Assembly: GCF_927904885.1 (NCBI RefSeq)
Contig: NZ_CAKMNW010000017.1
Span: 1 to 64,000, forward strand
Length of the DNA: 64,000 nucleotides
Source of the DNA: Candidatus Nitrotoga sp. M5
GTDB taxonomy: Bacteria; Pseudomonadota; Gammaproteobacteria; Burkholderiales; Gallionellaceae
Direction of reading: 5' to 3'
Each line of letters opens with the position of its first letter. The first letter of the stretch is position 1. Of the stretch, positions 8,559 to 19,147 are shown piece by piece. The notes beneath the pieces were generated by a model. The model worked only from the letters and a program-made list of their open reading frames with translations. It had not been told where the DNA came from and ran no database searches. The position numbers and the translations under genes are program-made.

Positions 8559-9515
8559 ATGAAAAAGCGATCGGAGGACTACTACATTCATCCGAATGCA
8601 ATTGTTGAAACACACAGTATTGGAAAGGGAAGTCGCATATGGGCGTTCACTCACATTCTGCCAAATGCTCAGATCGGCGAAGATTGCAATATATGTGACC
8701 ACGTCTTTGTTGAAAATGACGTAGTAATTGGCAATCGAGTAACAATTAAGTGTGGTGTGCAATTGTGGGACGGGATTACGCTGGAGGATGACACTTTCGT
8801 TGGGCCAAACGCAACGTTTACCAATGATCGCTTTCCAAGGAGTAAACAATATCCTGAAAAATTCGCCAAGACACTCATCCGCAAAGGTGCGTCTATTGGT
8901 GCAAATGCCACTGTGTTGCCGGGTCTTACGGTTGGTGTGAATGCAATGATCGGTGCTGGCGCTGTCGTAACGAAAAGTGTACCTCCCAACGCGATTGTGG
9001 TGGGAAATCCAGCCAACATTGTCGGGTACGTTGAAACACCTCAGCACAGTTCAGAACAGCTAGTTTCTCTCCCAAGCGAACAGAAACTCAGCAAACTCTC
9101 CGTTAAAGATGCCGCGCTCTACAGAATGCCACTTATTGAAGATCTGCGCGGCGCGCTTTCGTTTGGTGATTTCAAATATCATTTTCCCTTTATCCCAAAG
9201 CGCTACTTTCTTGTCTTCGATGTGCCTAACAAAGAAATTCGTGGCGAACATGCACACAAGACTTTGCAAGAATTTCTGGTTTGTGTAAAGGGAAAGTGTG
9301 CGGTTACTTTAGACGATGGACAGTTGCGAGAAGAGGTGGAATTGAGTTCCCCGACTATAGGCTTATTTGTGCCAGCAATGCTGTGGAGAACTCACTACAA
9401 ATACACGCCGGATGCAATGCTTCTAGTTTTTGCGTCTGACATTTATCGGCCAGAAGACTACATCCGTAACTATGACGAATTCCTCAGCTTGCTTAGTCAG
9501 GAAGACAAACCATGA
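8559..9515 (+). CDS. Bifunctional sugar N-acetyltransferase / dTDP-4-keto-6-deoxyhexose 3,4-ketoisomerase (WxcM-like)
   Basis: The N-terminal 170 residues form a left-handed beta-helix acyltransferase made of hexapeptide repeats (for example [20 protein letters not shown]) ending in [17 protein letters not shown]. From about residue 185 to the end is a cupin of the FdtA/QdtA/WxcM family ([19 protein letters not shown]). In characterised WxcM/FdtD proteins this fusion performs the first and last steps of 3-acetamido-3,6-dideoxyhexose synthesis: 3,4-ketoisomerisation of dTDP-4-keto-6-deoxyglucose and N-acetylation of the 3-amino sugar. The aminotransferase for the middle step follows with a 4-base overlap. 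ATG 8559 was chosen because an upstream in-frame GTG at 8547 lies inside the AAAGGTG ribosome-binding site. rmlA and rmlB, which supply the substrate, are not in this window. Confidence 0.88.
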   Translation: MKKRSEDYYIHPNAIVETHSIGKGSRIWAFTHILPNAQIGEDCNICDHVFVENDVVIGNRVTIKCGVQLWDGITLEDDTFVGPNATFTNDRFPRSKQYPEKFAKTLIRKGASIGANATVLPGLTVGVNAMIGAGAVVTKSVPPNAIVVGNPANIVGYVETPQHSSEQLVSLPSEQKLSKLSVKDAALYRMPLIEDLRGALSFGDFKYHFPFIPKRYFLVFDVPNKEIRGEHAHKTLQEFLVCVKGKCAVTLDDGQLREEVELSSPTIGLFVPAMLWRTHYKYTPDAMLLVFASDIYRPEDYIRNYDEFLSLLSQEDKP

Positions 9516-10618
9516 ATAACGTGCACTTCCTCGATCTCGGTGCCACTTACCACGAACTCAAGTCGGAAATAGATGCCGCTGTAGCGCGAGTGCTAGAAAG
9601 TGGCTGGTATCTACTCGGTGCTGAACTGGAGGCCTTTGAAGCGGAATACGCCGCCTACACCGGCGCACACTATTGTATCGGCGTTGGCAACGGATTAGAA
9701 GCCCTACACCTGACCCTACGCGCCATGGACATCGGCCCTGGTGACGAAGTCCTAGTGCCATCCAATACCTATATCGCAACCTGGCTAGCGGTAAGTCAAA
9801 CCGGCGCAACCCCCGTGCCGGTAGAGCCGGACGAATACACCTACAACATAGATCCACAGCGGCTCGAAGAGGCCATTACCCCCCGCACCCGTGCCATACT
9901 GCCTGTCCACCTCTATGGTCAGCCAGCGAATATGGCTCCCATACTTGCCTGTGCCAAAATGCATGGTCTGAAAGTTTTGGCCGACGGAGCACAGGCCCAC
10001 GGCGCACGCTATCATGGTGCAGCTATCGGAGGGCTGGGCGATGCGACTGCCTGGAGCTTCTACCCCGGCAAAAATCTTGGGGCCTTTGGTGACGCCGGTG
10101 CAGTTACCACCGACGACCAAGTACTCGCAGAACGTATCCGCATACTACGCAACTATGGCTCACGGGTTAAATATGTAAATGAGGTGCAGGGTTACAACAG
10201 CCGTCTGGACGAAATGCAAGCCGCAGTATTACGTGTGAAGTTGCGCCATATGGATACATGGAACGCTAGGCGTGTCCATGTTGCCGCAACTTACAAAGCA
10301 GCGCTGGCAGAGTGCGCACTCCTTCTACCCGTCGTTCCACCTGAAATCACACCGGTTTGGCACCTTTATGTGGTACGTCACCCACAGCGTGAAACACTGC
10401 AACGTGATTTACAAACTCGCGGCATTCAGACCCTTATCCACTACCCTATTCCACCCCATCGCCAAACCGCTTATGCCGACCTTGGTTGGCCAGCCGGTAG
10501 CTTCCCTGTGGCGGAATCCATGGCTGACAGCGTACTTAGCTTGCCCATCGGCCCACATTTAAGTGCTGCCCAGCAGGGACAAGTGATAGAAGCGATTGTT
10601 GAGCTTTGCAAAACATGA
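9512..10618 (+). CDS. PLP-dependent sugar 3-aminotransferase (DegT/DnrJ/EryC1 family, FdtB/QdtB-like)
   Basis: A 368-residue protein of normal length for the DegT/DnrJ/EryC1/StrS aminotransferases. The PLP lysine is in [16 protein letters not shown]. Other family signatures are [12 protein letters not shown] near the N-terminus and [16 protein letters not shown] in the C-terminal half. It should convert the 3-keto sugar made by the upstream ketoisomerase to the 3-amino sugar using glutamate. The ATG overlaps the upstream stop (ATGA) and its own stop overlaps the next start, so it lies inside a tightly coupled operon. Whether the final sugar is Fuc3NAc or Qui3NAc depends on the ketoisomerase and cannot be decided here. 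Confidence 0.92.
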   Translation: MNNVHFLDLGATYHELKSEIDAAVARVLESGWYLLGAELEAFEAEYAAYTGAHYCIGVGNGLEALHLTLRAMDIGPGDEVLVPSNTYIATWLAVSQTGATPVPVEPDEYTYNIDPQRLEEAITPRTRAILPVHLYGQPANMAPILACAKMHGLKVLADGAQAHGARYHGAAIGGLGDATAWSFYPGKNLGAFGDAGAVTTDDQVLAERIRILRNYGSRVKYVNEVQGYNSRLDEMQAAVLRVKLRHMDTWNARRVHVAATYKAALAECALLLPVVPPEITPVWHLYVVRHPQRETLQRDLQTRGIQTLIHYPIPPHRQTAYADLGWPAGSFPVAESMADSVLSLPIGPHLSAAQQGQVIEAIVELCKT

Positions 10619-12684
10619 CTGGGCAACCGCTCGTTACGGTCATAGCTGTTTGCTATAACCATGCGCGTTTTGTTATTGAATGCCTTGATAGCATTCGTCA
10701 CCAGACCTATCCTCATGTGCAGATCATCATCATGGATGATTGCTCGCGCGACGATTCTGTAGAGCTTATCCATGAATGGATCGAGCGCTACGAGATCAAG
10801 TGCAAATTTATAGCCCACCAGAAAAATCAGGGCCTATGTCGCACCCTCAACGAGGCCTTGGAACTGACGCAAGGAAAATACATTTCGATTATTGCAACAG
10901 ATGATGTGTGGATGCCAGAAAAGCTTTTTCATCAAGTCACACAGATGGAAAACCTCTCGGAAGAAGTTGGCGTCCTATATAGTGATGCTTACCAAATTGA
11001 TGAGAGCGGCTGTCGACTCACCACGAAGTTTATAGAAGCACACCGCTCAAACAAGACGATGCCGGAAGGTGATATTTTTCCGATAATTCTCGCCGGTAAC
11101 TTTATCCCGGCGATGTCCACACTGATTCGTGCAACGACTTACGCCAAGGTGGGAAAATATGATGAGCGTCTAGTTTATGAAGACTGGGATATGTGGTTGC
11201 GGATATCAAGGCATTTCAAATTTGCGTATTCCCCACACATAACAACTCAATACCGAGTTGTAGCATCATCCCTGACGCGCAAGATTCTATGGGCGCGGGA
11301 CAGCACCAGATTTACCTCTGATTTTCTTATTGCAAAGAAACTGTTATCCGACCAAGGCATGACCAAGCAACAACAACTGATGCTACGTCAGCGCTTGGCT
11401 GATTGTGCGCATGACTTGTACAAAATTGGATATCCAAATGCCCGCCCCTATTTATGGGAAGCTCTGAAGATTGCTGCGGATAAGCGATCAATCATTACTT
11501 TCTTGCTAACAATTTGCAGGATTCCTCACTCAAGTCTGCGCAGCTGGCAAAGTTATTTAAAATGGCGATGGACTAGCATCAAAACATGGCGGCGTCCGGT
11601 TGATCACTTAGTGACAACACCAAATAAAACATCTGATTTTATTTCAAGTTCCATTGTGCCTAAAATCAGCATCTGCATACCCACATATAACGGCGCCAGA
11701 TATTTGGAAGCCTGTTTGAACAGCGTATTGCAGCAAACCTACAAAGATATCGAGATACTTGTGGTTGATGATGGATCAACCGATGCCACTTTAGAGATCC
11801 TTGAGCATTTTGCAGCCAACGATGAGCGAATCCGGTTAGTGCATAATGAAAAAAATCTTGGGCTGGTAGGTAACTGGAACCGTTGTATTGAATTAGCCCA
11901 AGGTGAGTGGATCAAGTTTGTTTTTCAGGACGATTGGATTGAACCAACGTGTTTAGAAGCAATGCTTGATGCAAACACGCAGGATAGCTCCATTGTTGCG
12001 TGCCAGCGAAATTTTGCATTTGAGGAAGGCGTAAGTAATAGTACGCGGCAGTATTACCTGAACATCCCTACTCTTTCGACACTCTTTCCAGGCGCTGCAA
12101 CAATCTCAGTTAAGGAATACAGCGAAGCTGTGGTAGACCACTTCGCGGTTAATTTTGTGGGTGAACCAACAGCTGTTATGTTCCACCGCAGCATATTCGA
12201 CAAGTTTGGGGGGTTTAATTCGGCACTTATTCAGCTTTGTGATTTTGAGTTCTGGACACGGATTGCTGTACACACGGGGATTACCTACATTCCTCGATCG
12301 TTGGCAACGTTTCGCGTACACAACAACAGTACCACCGCCAAAAATGCTGAACACAACTATGGAATCGAGTTGGACATCCTTTCCATGTTGCATGATTTCG
12401 TTTTCTTGCCTGCCTATGCGCCATTGCGCCATTTAGCTATGAACCGCAATCCACCATTTGATCTGACACAGGAACTTGGAAAAAGGACACGCGGCACCCG
12501 TTGGTTGGCAATTGATGCTGCCAATCGCTTGGGGGATCAAAGTTTATTGCGTGAATGGGACACGTTTTCTCAGTCTTATCCCGCTTTGCTGCCATTCGTT
12601 GATGAGAAATCACGTGGGCAATTCTCCCTCTTCAAAAAAATACGCCGCATTCTAGGCGAAAATTTACTGCGGAGAGTCAAGTGA
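10615..12684 (+). CDS. Tandem two-domain GT2 glycosyltransferase
   Basis: A 689-residue protein starting at ATG 10615, which overlaps the aminotransferase stop (ATGA); an in-frame TTG nine bases upstream is less likely. It carries two family-2 GT-A domains. The first begins [13 protein letters not shown] and has MDDCSRDDS and ATDDVW as nucleotide-sugar and metal-binding motifs. The second begins near residue 350 ([10 protein letters not shown]) and has VVDDGSTD and FQDDW. The sequence between them is basic and helical. Such tandem enzymes may add two sugars in succession, as in chain-polymerising bifunctional transferases. Both catalytic sites look intact. There are no membrane helices, so it is probably cytoplasmic and peripheral. 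Donor and acceptor are unknown. Confidence 0.9.
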   Translation: MTGQPLVTVIAVCYNHARFVIECLDSIRHQTYPHVQIIIMDDCSRDDSVELIHEWIERYEIKCKFIAHQKNQGLCRTLNEALELTQGKYISIIATDDVWMPEKLFHQVTQMENLSEEVGVLYSDAYQIDESGCRLTTKFIEAHRSNKTMPEGDIFPIILAGNFIPAMSTLIRATTYAKVGKYDERLVYEDWDMWLRISRHFKFAYSPHITTQYRVVASSLTRKILWARDSTRFTSDFLIAKKLLSDQGMTKQQQLMLRQRLADCAHDLYKIGYPNARPYLWEALKIAADKRSIITFLLTICRIPHSSLRSWQSYLKWRWTSIKTWRRPVDHLVTTPNKTSDFISSSIVPKISICIPTYNGARYLEACLNSVLQQTYKDIEILVVDDGSTDATLEILEHFAANDERIRLVHNEKNLGLVGNWNRCIELAQGEWIKFVFQDDWIEPTCLEAMLDANTQDSSIVACQRNFAFEEGVSNSTRQYYLNIPTLSTLFPGAATISVKEYSEAVVDHFAVNFVGEPTAVMFHRSIFDKFGGFNSALIQLCDFEFWTRIAVHTGITYIPRSLATFRVHNNSTTAKNAEHNYGIELDILSMLHDFVFLPAYAPLRHLAMNRNPPFDLTQELGKRTRGTRWLAIDAANRLGDQSLLREWDTFSQSYPALLPFVDEKSRGQFSLFKKIRRILGENLLRRVK

Positions 12685-12762
12685 CCGTGTTAAGCACTAA
12701 ATTACATCTCGTGTTTGCTAACTTACCGTTGATGCACGTTTTAGACATTTAAGGCAGTAAAC

Positions 12763-13803
12763 ATGGCGAGTGTTACACCTATTTTTGATAAACCCTTGGT
12801 ATCTATCATCATCCTCAATTGGAATGGATGGAAGGATACACTTGAATGTCTGCGGTCGGTCCAAAAAATAAATTATCCAAACTTTCGCATATTGGTTGTC
12901 GACAACGGCTCTAGCGATGAATCCGTAACCCAGATTCGGCACGCATTTCCCGATGTTGAACTGCTGGAAACAGGGAAAAATCTCGGTTACGCTGGCGGAA
13001 ACAATGCTGGAATAGCTCATGCATTGAGCGAACAGCCCGCGTTCATTTTGCTGCTTAATAATGACACGATTGTGGACCCGGATATTTTAACCGCGTTTGT
13101 TGACGCAGCTTCATCTTGCCCGGCAACAGGTATTTTCGGCGCTAAAAGTTATTATTATTCTAAGCCGGACATCATTTGGACATTAGGCGGTAAATGGGAT
13201 AGTAGCACCAGTGAGATCATGTTTATTTGTCAAGGGGAGCACGACTCTGCGGTGTCTTGTGTTCCGCCCTTTGAGGTGGAGTATGTCATTGGTTGTGCTT
13301 TGTTCTGTCGCGTCGACATGATTCAAAAAATTGGAATGATGGAAGAGTCATTTTTTCTGAACTTTGAAGAGATGGACTGGTGCTATCAGGCAAGAACGGC
13401 CGGTTATTCTTCATACGCCGTGCCTGACGCCAAGTTGTGGCACAAGGTTTCAGTATCGTTCGGTGGCGCAGAATCGCCGTTATGGAATTATTTTATGACG
13501 CGGAATGAATTGCTTTGGGCGCGCAGGCATCTTTCTCTGCGCGAGCGCATGCGGGTTGCGAAAAAAATTCTGCGGCGATGGTTGCCGGGCTTTTCAATAG
13601 GTGAACCGGGTCAACATGGTTTAGCTCAACGGTTATATTGGGAAACCACGCGCTATGTTCGTGAAATAAACCGGCGGCGACATCAGCCTTATTATCAGGC
13701 ACAATTTTACGGCGTTATGGATTACGTTTGCCGCCGTTTTGGGGATTGCCCTTCCTCTATCAGAAAAAAGCTTATAGCGAAGCCGGATGAAATCGCAAGC
13801 TGA
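12763..13803 (+). CDS. GT2 glycosyltransferase (rhamnosyltransferase-like)
   Basis: A 346-residue GT2 enzyme with VSIIILNWNGWKDTLECL at the N-terminus, VVDNGSSDES for nucleotide binding, LLLNNDTIVD as the metal motif and NLGYAGGNNAG, the pattern seen in RfbN/WcaE-like and rhamnosyl-type transferases. The catalytic region NFEEMDWCYQAR near residue 205 matches the ED/W motif of this group. The C-terminal 90 residues are basic and amphipathic, consistent with membrane association. A short gap of 78 bases precedes it, with AAGGCAG before the ATG. It overlaps the next gene by 17 bases. Confidence 0.9.
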   Translation: MASVTPIFDKPLVSIIILNWNGWKDTLECLRSVQKINYPNFRILVVDNGSSDESVTQIRHAFPDVELLETGKNLGYAGGNNAGIAHALSEQPAFILLLNNDTIVDPDILTAFVDAASSCPATGIFGAKSYYYSKPDIIWTLGGKWDSSTSEIMFICQGEHDSAVSCVPPFEVEYVIGCALFCRVDMIQKIGMMEESFFLNFEEMDWCYQARTAGYSSYAVPDAKLWHKVSVSFGGAESPLWNYFMTRNELLWARRHLSLRERMRVAKKILRRWLPGFSIGEPGQHGLAQRLYWETTRYVREINRRRHQPYYQAQFYGVMDYVCRRFGDCPSSIRKKLIAKPDEIAS

Positions 13804-15880
13804 ATCAGCTGACTCACCTCAACGGGCAGACGATTCTATGCCCCGTGTGAGCGTGCTGATGGCCGCCTATAACTGCGCGGCTTATGTTGGCGAAGCCATT
13901 GACAGCGTTCTGGCACAGACCATGACTGACTTGGAGCTCATCCTCGTCGACGATGGCAGCACCGACCAGTCACCAGAGATCATGAAACGTTACGCTGATC
14001 AAGATGCCCGTGTGGTTGTTTACCGACAGGAGAATCAGGGCATCGGCGGTGCCTCTAATCAGGCTTTGAAACTCGCTCGCGCACCTTATATTGCCATCCT
14101 TGACAGTGATGATGCCATGATGCCTGAGCGGCTTGCCATTCAGGCAGACTATCTGGATCAGCATGCAGACATTGCGGCTGTAGGCAGCCAATGGTTCACC
14201 ATGAATATCCAAGGCGAAATTAAAGGGATAGACCGTCAACCCTCAGATCCGGATAGTCTGTTTACACTCATGTTCGCTTATTTCGCCATGCATCATCCAA
14301 CTATCATGGCACGCAAAAAAACCATCCTGGCTTGTGGCGCTTATGACACCAAAATCAGGCGAGGGTGTATGGACTATGGGTTATTTTTTAATCTTCTGCT
14401 CGCTGGGCACCGTATGACCAACTTGCCTTATCTACTGACTCGTTGGCGATTGAATCCGAGTGGTGCCACACATGACAACGCGGGCCCGCAGACGGAAGAT
14501 TGCTTGAGCATTCGGGCTAAAGGCTTCATGAAAATGACGAAACAGGACAACAATTGTGCAGACTCGCTTGCGTTGACCTTGGTTCGGACTTTTCCTGCTG
14601 GAAGCTGGTTTGACGAGAGAGTTTCGCATTTGATTCCTGATCCCACGCCTAGCCCTGCTTTGCTCAGATGGCGTGAGCTTGCAGCGCGTGGGCTCGTTTC
14701 TGATCTGGAGGCTGCTTGCGTGGACTGGTTATGCAATGAACGAGATTATGCAGAACAGTTGGCTGAGTTATTGCAGCGGGAAGGTCTGCCCTGGCTTGGG
14801 CAACTCACTCTTGGCAAGGCGGGCTGCATGATGATGGCTCCCAATAAAATCGTAAACCCTGTCCCGGCAATTGCCACTTCCTCTGAGCTGGTTTTGCTCA
14901 TCCCTACCCAAGCAAGTGATGACGAACTAATAGACCGCATTCAGGCTAGCCTTGTAAGATTGCCAGAGAATGCCGAGATTATTGTTTTCTCTACGGATGG
15001 TACTGAGGCAAACGTACCTGCGTCACTGATGCACCCCAGGCTGCGCGTTTTGCCCACAGCCGCTGTCATTACACACGCTTGGCAGAAAGCTTTGTCAGAA
15101 ACCCGCTGCGAATTCATTGCCTGTGCCGCAGCGGGATGCCGTCATCATCCTGAATTTCTTTCGCAAAGCCTGGCTGCTTTGCAATCAGACTCGAATTTGT
15201 CACTGGTCTACTCACCTTCGGATGTGTATTACCCGGATGCCCTTGATTGCAATGGGAACGCCGTCAAAGATCCCAGCCCGGAGCCGCACTGGACACGGCA
15301 GACCTTACTGGGAAAGGATAGAGGCAACTTGAGTTGCATGGTGTTTCGGCGCGGATTGATTGGTGCCATCCCGGTTGCCTTTGAGGAAATCGTGCCGGCA
15401 ACTAGTTGGACAATTGCCCGCAGCCTGCTTGCTTGTTCTGAACCGCTGATATTGCCTATACGCAATATCGAGTTTGCCCCAAAAATTGGGCTCGCTAATA
15501 ATATTATGGATACCCTGGTACAACGTTTGGTTACTTGGTATCTGGACACTGGCTTGGGCAGCGTTCCAGTCTCTTGGGCTTGGCCACAATTGTCGGCTAT
15601 TCAAGGATTGGAACGAGTGCGCGAACTCGATGCCAGATTTCTGGAAAACAAACTGTGCATCCACCCAGGAAACGCCTCCCTGATCGCTGAGTTTATTGTC
15701 CGCTTCTCTCGCACGACGTTATTTCATCCCGTGTTTAAATATCTTCTTGTACACTATCCAGTCATCGCAATCGGTGAACTTCGCAAACGCAGCACCTTGA
15801 CTGCTTCACTGTGTGGCCCTTGGCGACTATTGTTACGTGGTTATACTAAATTCCGTAAACCTATAAGATTGTACAAATGA
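13787..15880 (+). CDS. GT2 glycosyltransferase with a degenerate second GT-A-like domain
   Basis: A 697-residue protein. Residues 18-260 are a clear GT2 domain (VSVLMAAYNCAAYVGEAIDSV, LVDDGSTDQS, ILDSDDAMMPERL). From about residue 366 a second Rossmann/GT-A-like segment begins (LVLLIPTQAS, then IVFSTDGTE), but it shows no convincing DxD motif or donor-binding signature, so it is probably non-catalytic, perhaps structural or acceptor-binding. The ATG at 13787 lies inside the end of the previous gene; an internal ATG just before PRVSVLMAAY (13838) is an alternative start. Its stop overlaps the next start (ATGA). Confidence 0.85.
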   Translation: MKSQAESADSPQRADDSMPRVSVLMAAYNCAAYVGEAIDSVLAQTMTDLELILVDDGSTDQSPEIMKRYADQDARVVVYRQENQGIGGASNQALKLARAPYIAILDSDDAMMPERLAIQADYLDQHADIAAVGSQWFTMNIQGEIKGIDRQPSDPDSLFTLMFAYFAMHHPTIMARKKTILACGAYDTKIRRGCMDYGLFFNLLLAGHRMTNLPYLLTRWRLNPSGATHDNAGPQTEDCLSIRAKGFMKMTKQDNNCADSLALTLVRTFPAGSWFDERVSHLIPDPTPSPALLRWRELAARGLVSDLEAACVDWLCNERDYAEQLAELLQREGLPWLGQLTLGKAGCMMMAPNKIVNPVPAIATSSELVLLIPTQASDDELIDRIQASLVRLPENAEIIVFSTDGTEANVPASLMHPRLRVLPTAAVITHAWQKALSETRCEFIACAAAGCRHHPEFLSQSLAALQSDSNLSLVYSPSDVYYPDALDCNGNAVKDPSPEPHWTRQTLLGKDRGNLSCMVFRRGLIGAIPVAFEEIVPATSWTIARSLLACSEPLILPIRNIEFAPKIGLANNIMDTLVQRLVTWYLDTGLGSVPVSWAWPQLSAIQGLERVRELDARFLENKLCIHPGNASLIAEFIVRFSRTTLFHPVFKYLLVHYPVIAIGELRKRSTLTASLCGPWRLLLRGYTKFRKPIRLYK

Positions 15881-17196
15881 AAATCTTGCATGTTTTTCAT
15901 TATTCCAACCTAGTTAACGGTGTGGACCGCACTACCCTTACCCTGCTGAGCGCTTTGCGTCAACTCGGGGTAGATGTCAGTGCCTTGGTACCTGATCCGG
16001 GTGATGTTACACAAGCGTTGGATGAACTGGGCGTGCCTTACCGGGTTGCCTCTTTGGGATGTTGTACAGGGCCAAGCAAGCCTGCCGAGCTGGCCTATCT
16101 GGCCCACGCGGCTACCCGTGCGGAATTGATCGAGAGCTGGTTGCGCGAAGGGGATTTTGACCTCATTCACTTGAATACGGGTCATCTGCTCGATGGCGCT
16201 ATCGCAGCCTGCAAGGCCAATGTGCCGGTGATCTGGCATATCCATGCCCCTTTTGAGATCGACTATGAGCGCTATATTCGTTTCATGGAGCCTGCTGCTT
16301 ACGCGTGGTTGTTGGGCGAGCTGGGTAATCATGTCATAGGGGTCTCGGAGGATGTGCGAACCAGTTTGCTGGAATGGCTCCCTTCAGAAAAAATCAGCAC
16401 GTTGTATAACGGTATCGATGTTGATGACTTGGATATTCGCGCGCAACAGCCGCGTAAGCCATTGCGGGAAGAATTAGGATTGCCCGCAAATATCCCGTTG
16501 GTGTTGGGTTTGGGGCGTATCTCGGCACAAAAAGATTTTGCCACGTTTGTTCGAGTGGCCAGGCGCGTTGCGGATACGCATTCAAGCGTTTGCTTTGTTA
16601 TCGTTGGACCGGTCGAAGCACGTGAATTGGCGGAGGCGCTACCAAAGCAGATCAAAGAGTTGGGGCTCGATGGTCGGGTGTTTGTGTTAGGGGCAAGAAA
16701 CGATGCACCTGCCCTGCTGGCGCAAAGCAATGTATTTCTCTCCACTGCAATATTTGAGGGACAAGGTTTAGCTGCGCTTGAGGCCATGTCATTAAACAAA
16801 CCTGCGGTTGCAATGGATTGCGTGGGCTTACGCGAATGCATCGAGCACGAAGTAGATGGACTGCTGGTACCATTGGGGGATGAAGACGCCTGTGCACAGG
16901 CTGTGTTGCGCGTCCTACATGATGATGGCTTAGCTGAAAAATTGGGACAACGAGGCAGGCAAAGCGTGCTGGATAAGTATTCTGCACAGGCATATGCCAA
17001 AGGGTTTCTCGCTATAACCGAAAGCGTGCTGCACAATACTCCTCCAAATAACAAAACCGCCGTGGCTGATTTTGCATTGGGATTATTGAAAAAAATTCGT
17101 GAAGCCCATGAAAGAGCATCACAGTTAGATCAGCGTGCTCACTTTCAGACTCGGTTTAAAAACAAATTATTGCAATGGACCAACTATTTAAAATGA
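15877..17196 (+). CDS. GT4 family glycosyltransferase
   Basis: A 439-residue GT-B fold retaining glycosyltransferase. The N-terminal domain starts MKILHVFHYSNLVNGVDRTT. The C-terminal donor-binding domain shows VLGLGRISAQKDFATFVRVA and the EX7E region EGQGLAALEAM. A basic tail of about 50 residues after the GT domain is slightly longer than usual and may contact the membrane. The start overlaps the previous stop by ATGA. A gap of about 230 bases follows, the first real break in the tightly packed operon since the 78-base gap before 12763. Confidence 0.9.
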   Translation: MKILHVFHYSNLVNGVDRTTLTLLSALRQLGVDVSALVPDPGDVTQALDELGVPYRVASLGCCTGPSKPAELAYLAHAATRAELIESWLREGDFDLIHLNTGHLLDGAIAACKANVPVIWHIHAPFEIDYERYIRFMEPAAYAWLLGELGNHVIGVSEDVRTSLLEWLPSEKISTLYNGIDVDDLDIRAQQPRKPLREELGLPANIPLVLGLGRISAQKDFATFVRVARRVADTHSSVCFVIVGPVEARELAEALPKQIKELGLDGRVFVLGARNDAPALLAQSNVFLSTAIFEGQGLAALEAMSLNKPAVAMDCVGLRECIEHEVDGLLVPLGDEDACAQAVLRVLHDDGLAEKLGQRGRQSVLDKYSAQAYAKGFLAITESVLHNTPPNNKTAVADFALGLLKKIREAHERASQLDQRAHFQTRFKNKLLQWTNYLK

Positions 17197-17427
17197 GTAA
17201 AATCAGGCGATGATTGATCCCATTTCTTTTAATCTGCATCGCAGTGCCGACCAGCAAGGTTCAGTTATTCTCAGAAAAAAAATTCTGGATTCGGCTTTTG
17301 CCTGTCTCTTTGTTGCGCGTCTGGAGCCAGCCCGATTTTTTCGAAGGAACGGGTTCGGTATTTACAGCCAAACGGTCTCTTGCTTCGCCTTACAGCTTAC
17401 AGCAACGCGAATGCGCTTATAAACATC

Positions 17428-18351
17428 ATGCATCCTACCGTTTCCATCATCATGCCCTGTTACAACGGCATGCAACATATTCAGGCCGCCATCGACAGCG
17501 TGCTGCAGCAGACATTTAACGATTTTGAACTCATCGTGGTAGATAACGGCTCTACTGATCGCACGCCTGAAATCCTCGACTCTGTGAATGACTCCCGCCT
17601 CAGGGTGTTTAACCTGTTGGAACGCGGTGTCAGCCGCGCGCGCAACTTGGGGCTGAAAGAAGCGCGTGGCACTTTTATCGCTTTTCTCGATAGCGACGAT
17701 ACTTGGAACGCAGCGTTCTTGGAGAAAATGCATACGGCGCTAGCTTCTGATTGCAAGGCCGTTCTCGCTTATTGCGGGTGGCAGAACCTGGGTTTGCCCG
17801 GACCGCGTGGAGAGCCATTCGTCCCATCTGATTACGAAAACCCAGATAAGGTGACCACCTTGCTGGAGGGTTGCCGCTGGCCCATTCATGCCTGCCTTAC
17901 CAAAAGCAATGCTATTATCGGAGCAGGTGGGTTCGACACCAATTTCACCATTGCCGAGGATTATCTGCTCTGGTTGGAAGTATCCGTTACCGGCACTATC
18001 ATCCGTGTGCCCGAGGTGCTTGCCCAGTATCATCACCACGACGGCGTGCAGGCCACACAGAACCAAGCGTTAGCTGCGCTTGACACCTTTAGGGCAAAAC
18101 AGCTTTTTTTCCGTCGACATCCAGAAATTGCAAAACAGATCGGGCCGGATAAAATTAACTCTCTCACTTGGGGCAAGCTGATCCAGCAAGGTAATATCCT
18201 GCACTGGCAGGGCGACATCGAAAATGCGCGACCCATTTTCCGGAAAGCACTACTCGCTGGTCACGGCTCGCTTTCAGCAAAATTACGCATGCTGCCGTGC
18301 CTGCTGCCGTTAAGCATTCATCGCACCATTCTCGCAGCCAAAAAAAGTTGA
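17428..18351 (+). CDS. GT2 glycosyltransferase
   Basis: A 307-residue GT2 enzyme beginning MHPTVSIIMPCYNGMQHIQAAIDSVL, with VVDNGSTDRTPEIL and FLDSDDTW as the donor and metal motifs. The ATG at 17428 was chosen because homology to GT2 domains starts right there; the frame is open for 48 more bases upstream but codes for an unrelated stretch. No good Shine-Dalgarno sequence is seen before the ATG, and the 230-base gap upstream contains only weak open frames, so the 5' region may have been rearranged. The stop is seven bases before the deacetylase gene. Confidence 0.88.
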   Translation: MHPTVSIIMPCYNGMQHIQAAIDSVLQQTFNDFELIVVDNGSTDRTPEILDSVNDSRLRVFNLLERGVSRARNLGLKEARGTFIAFLDSDDTWNAAFLEKMHTALASDCKAVLAYCGWQNLGLPGPRGEPFVPSDYENPDKVTTLLEGCRWPIHACLTKSNAIIGAGGFDTNFTIAEDYLLWLEVSVTGTIIRVPEVLAQYHHHDGVQATQNQALAALDTFRAKQLFFRRHPEIAKQIGPDKINSLTWGKLIQQGNILHWQGDIENARPIFRKALLAGHGSLSAKLRMLPCLLPLSIHRTILAAKKS

Positions 18352-18358
18352 ATTTCTA

Positions 18359-19147
18359 ATGAACACGGCTCAACGCATTCCCATTCTCATGTATCACCGC
18401 GTGGACGATGCCCATAATCAGTGGGAACGCAAGTATTGCATCAGCCCAAAGTGCTTTGCAGAACACATGAGTGCTTTGGCACAGTCTAATTGGCAAGCTG
18501 TTTCTGTTGACGACTTCATGGCTTGGCGGCAAGGTAAAAAAACTTTACCGGAAAAGGCATTTCTGATTAGTTTCGATGATGGTTTTAAAGGTGTGTATGA
18601 ACATGCCTGGCCGATTTTGCGTCAATATCAGTGGCCAGCAGTCATGTTTCTGGTGAGCAATCTGATCGGGCAGGATGATGCGTGGTCTAAAAATGAAAAT
18701 CCTGAAGGGCGTACGTATCCTCTTTTAAATCAGAATGAAATTGCCGAGATGGAGCAAGGAGGATTCAGTTTTCATGGCCATTCGCGTAACCACAAAGATC
18801 TCACCGCATTGAATGACATTGAACTGGTTAATGAAACAGCAGGTTGTAAGGCGGAACTAGAACTTCTTGGCATATCGTGCCGTTATTTCGCTTACCCTTA
18901 TGGCCGTTTCAGCGAGCGGGAAGCGACCGCTGTAAAAATGGCAGGTTTTGAAGCAGCCTTTTCAGTACAGCCCGGCTTTAACCGATCCGATGTGGATCTC
19001 TTCCGTATCCGTCGCCTGGATATTTTCGGCACTGACACATCAGCCATGCTGCTTAGAAAAATTACGCTGGGCAGCAATGATGGTCGTCTTATAGCCTGGG
19101 CTGGATATTACCTCAATCAATTAAAACTTCGACTGGGACTGGGATGA
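18359..19147 (+). CDS. NodB-type polysaccharide deacetylase family protein
   Basis: A 262-residue carbohydrate esterase family 4 protein. It has the catalytic/metal pair in SFDDGFKG (D73, D74), the metal histidines in HGHSRNH (H141, H145) and AYPYGRFSE as motif 3. These residues are those of active metal-dependent de-N-acetylases. There is no signal peptide, so if active it works in the cytoplasm on a precursor or sugar-linked lipid rather than on the exported polymer. It is followed with a 4-base ATGA overlap by a GT2 gene, so a role in making a free amino group before the next sugar is added is plausible (inference). Confidence 0.88.
   Translation: MNTAQRIPILMYHRVDDAHNQWERKYCISPKCFAEHMSALAQSNWQAVSVDDFMAWRQGKKTLPEKAFLISFDDGFKGVYEHAWPILRQYQWPAVMFLVSNLIGQDDAWSKNENPEGRTYPLLNQNEIAEMEQGGFSFHGHSRNHKDLTALNDIELVNETAGCKAELELLGISCRYFAYPYGRFSEREATAVKMAGFEAAFSVQPGFNRSDVDLFRIRRLDIFGTDTSAMLLRKITLGSNDGRLIAWAGYYLNQLKLRLGLG

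Noticed and set aside
17210..17519. Open frames in the gap between the GT4 and GT2 genes
   Set aside because: They overlap the GT2 start in other frames, lack good initiation signals and do not resemble any domain; possible debris only.
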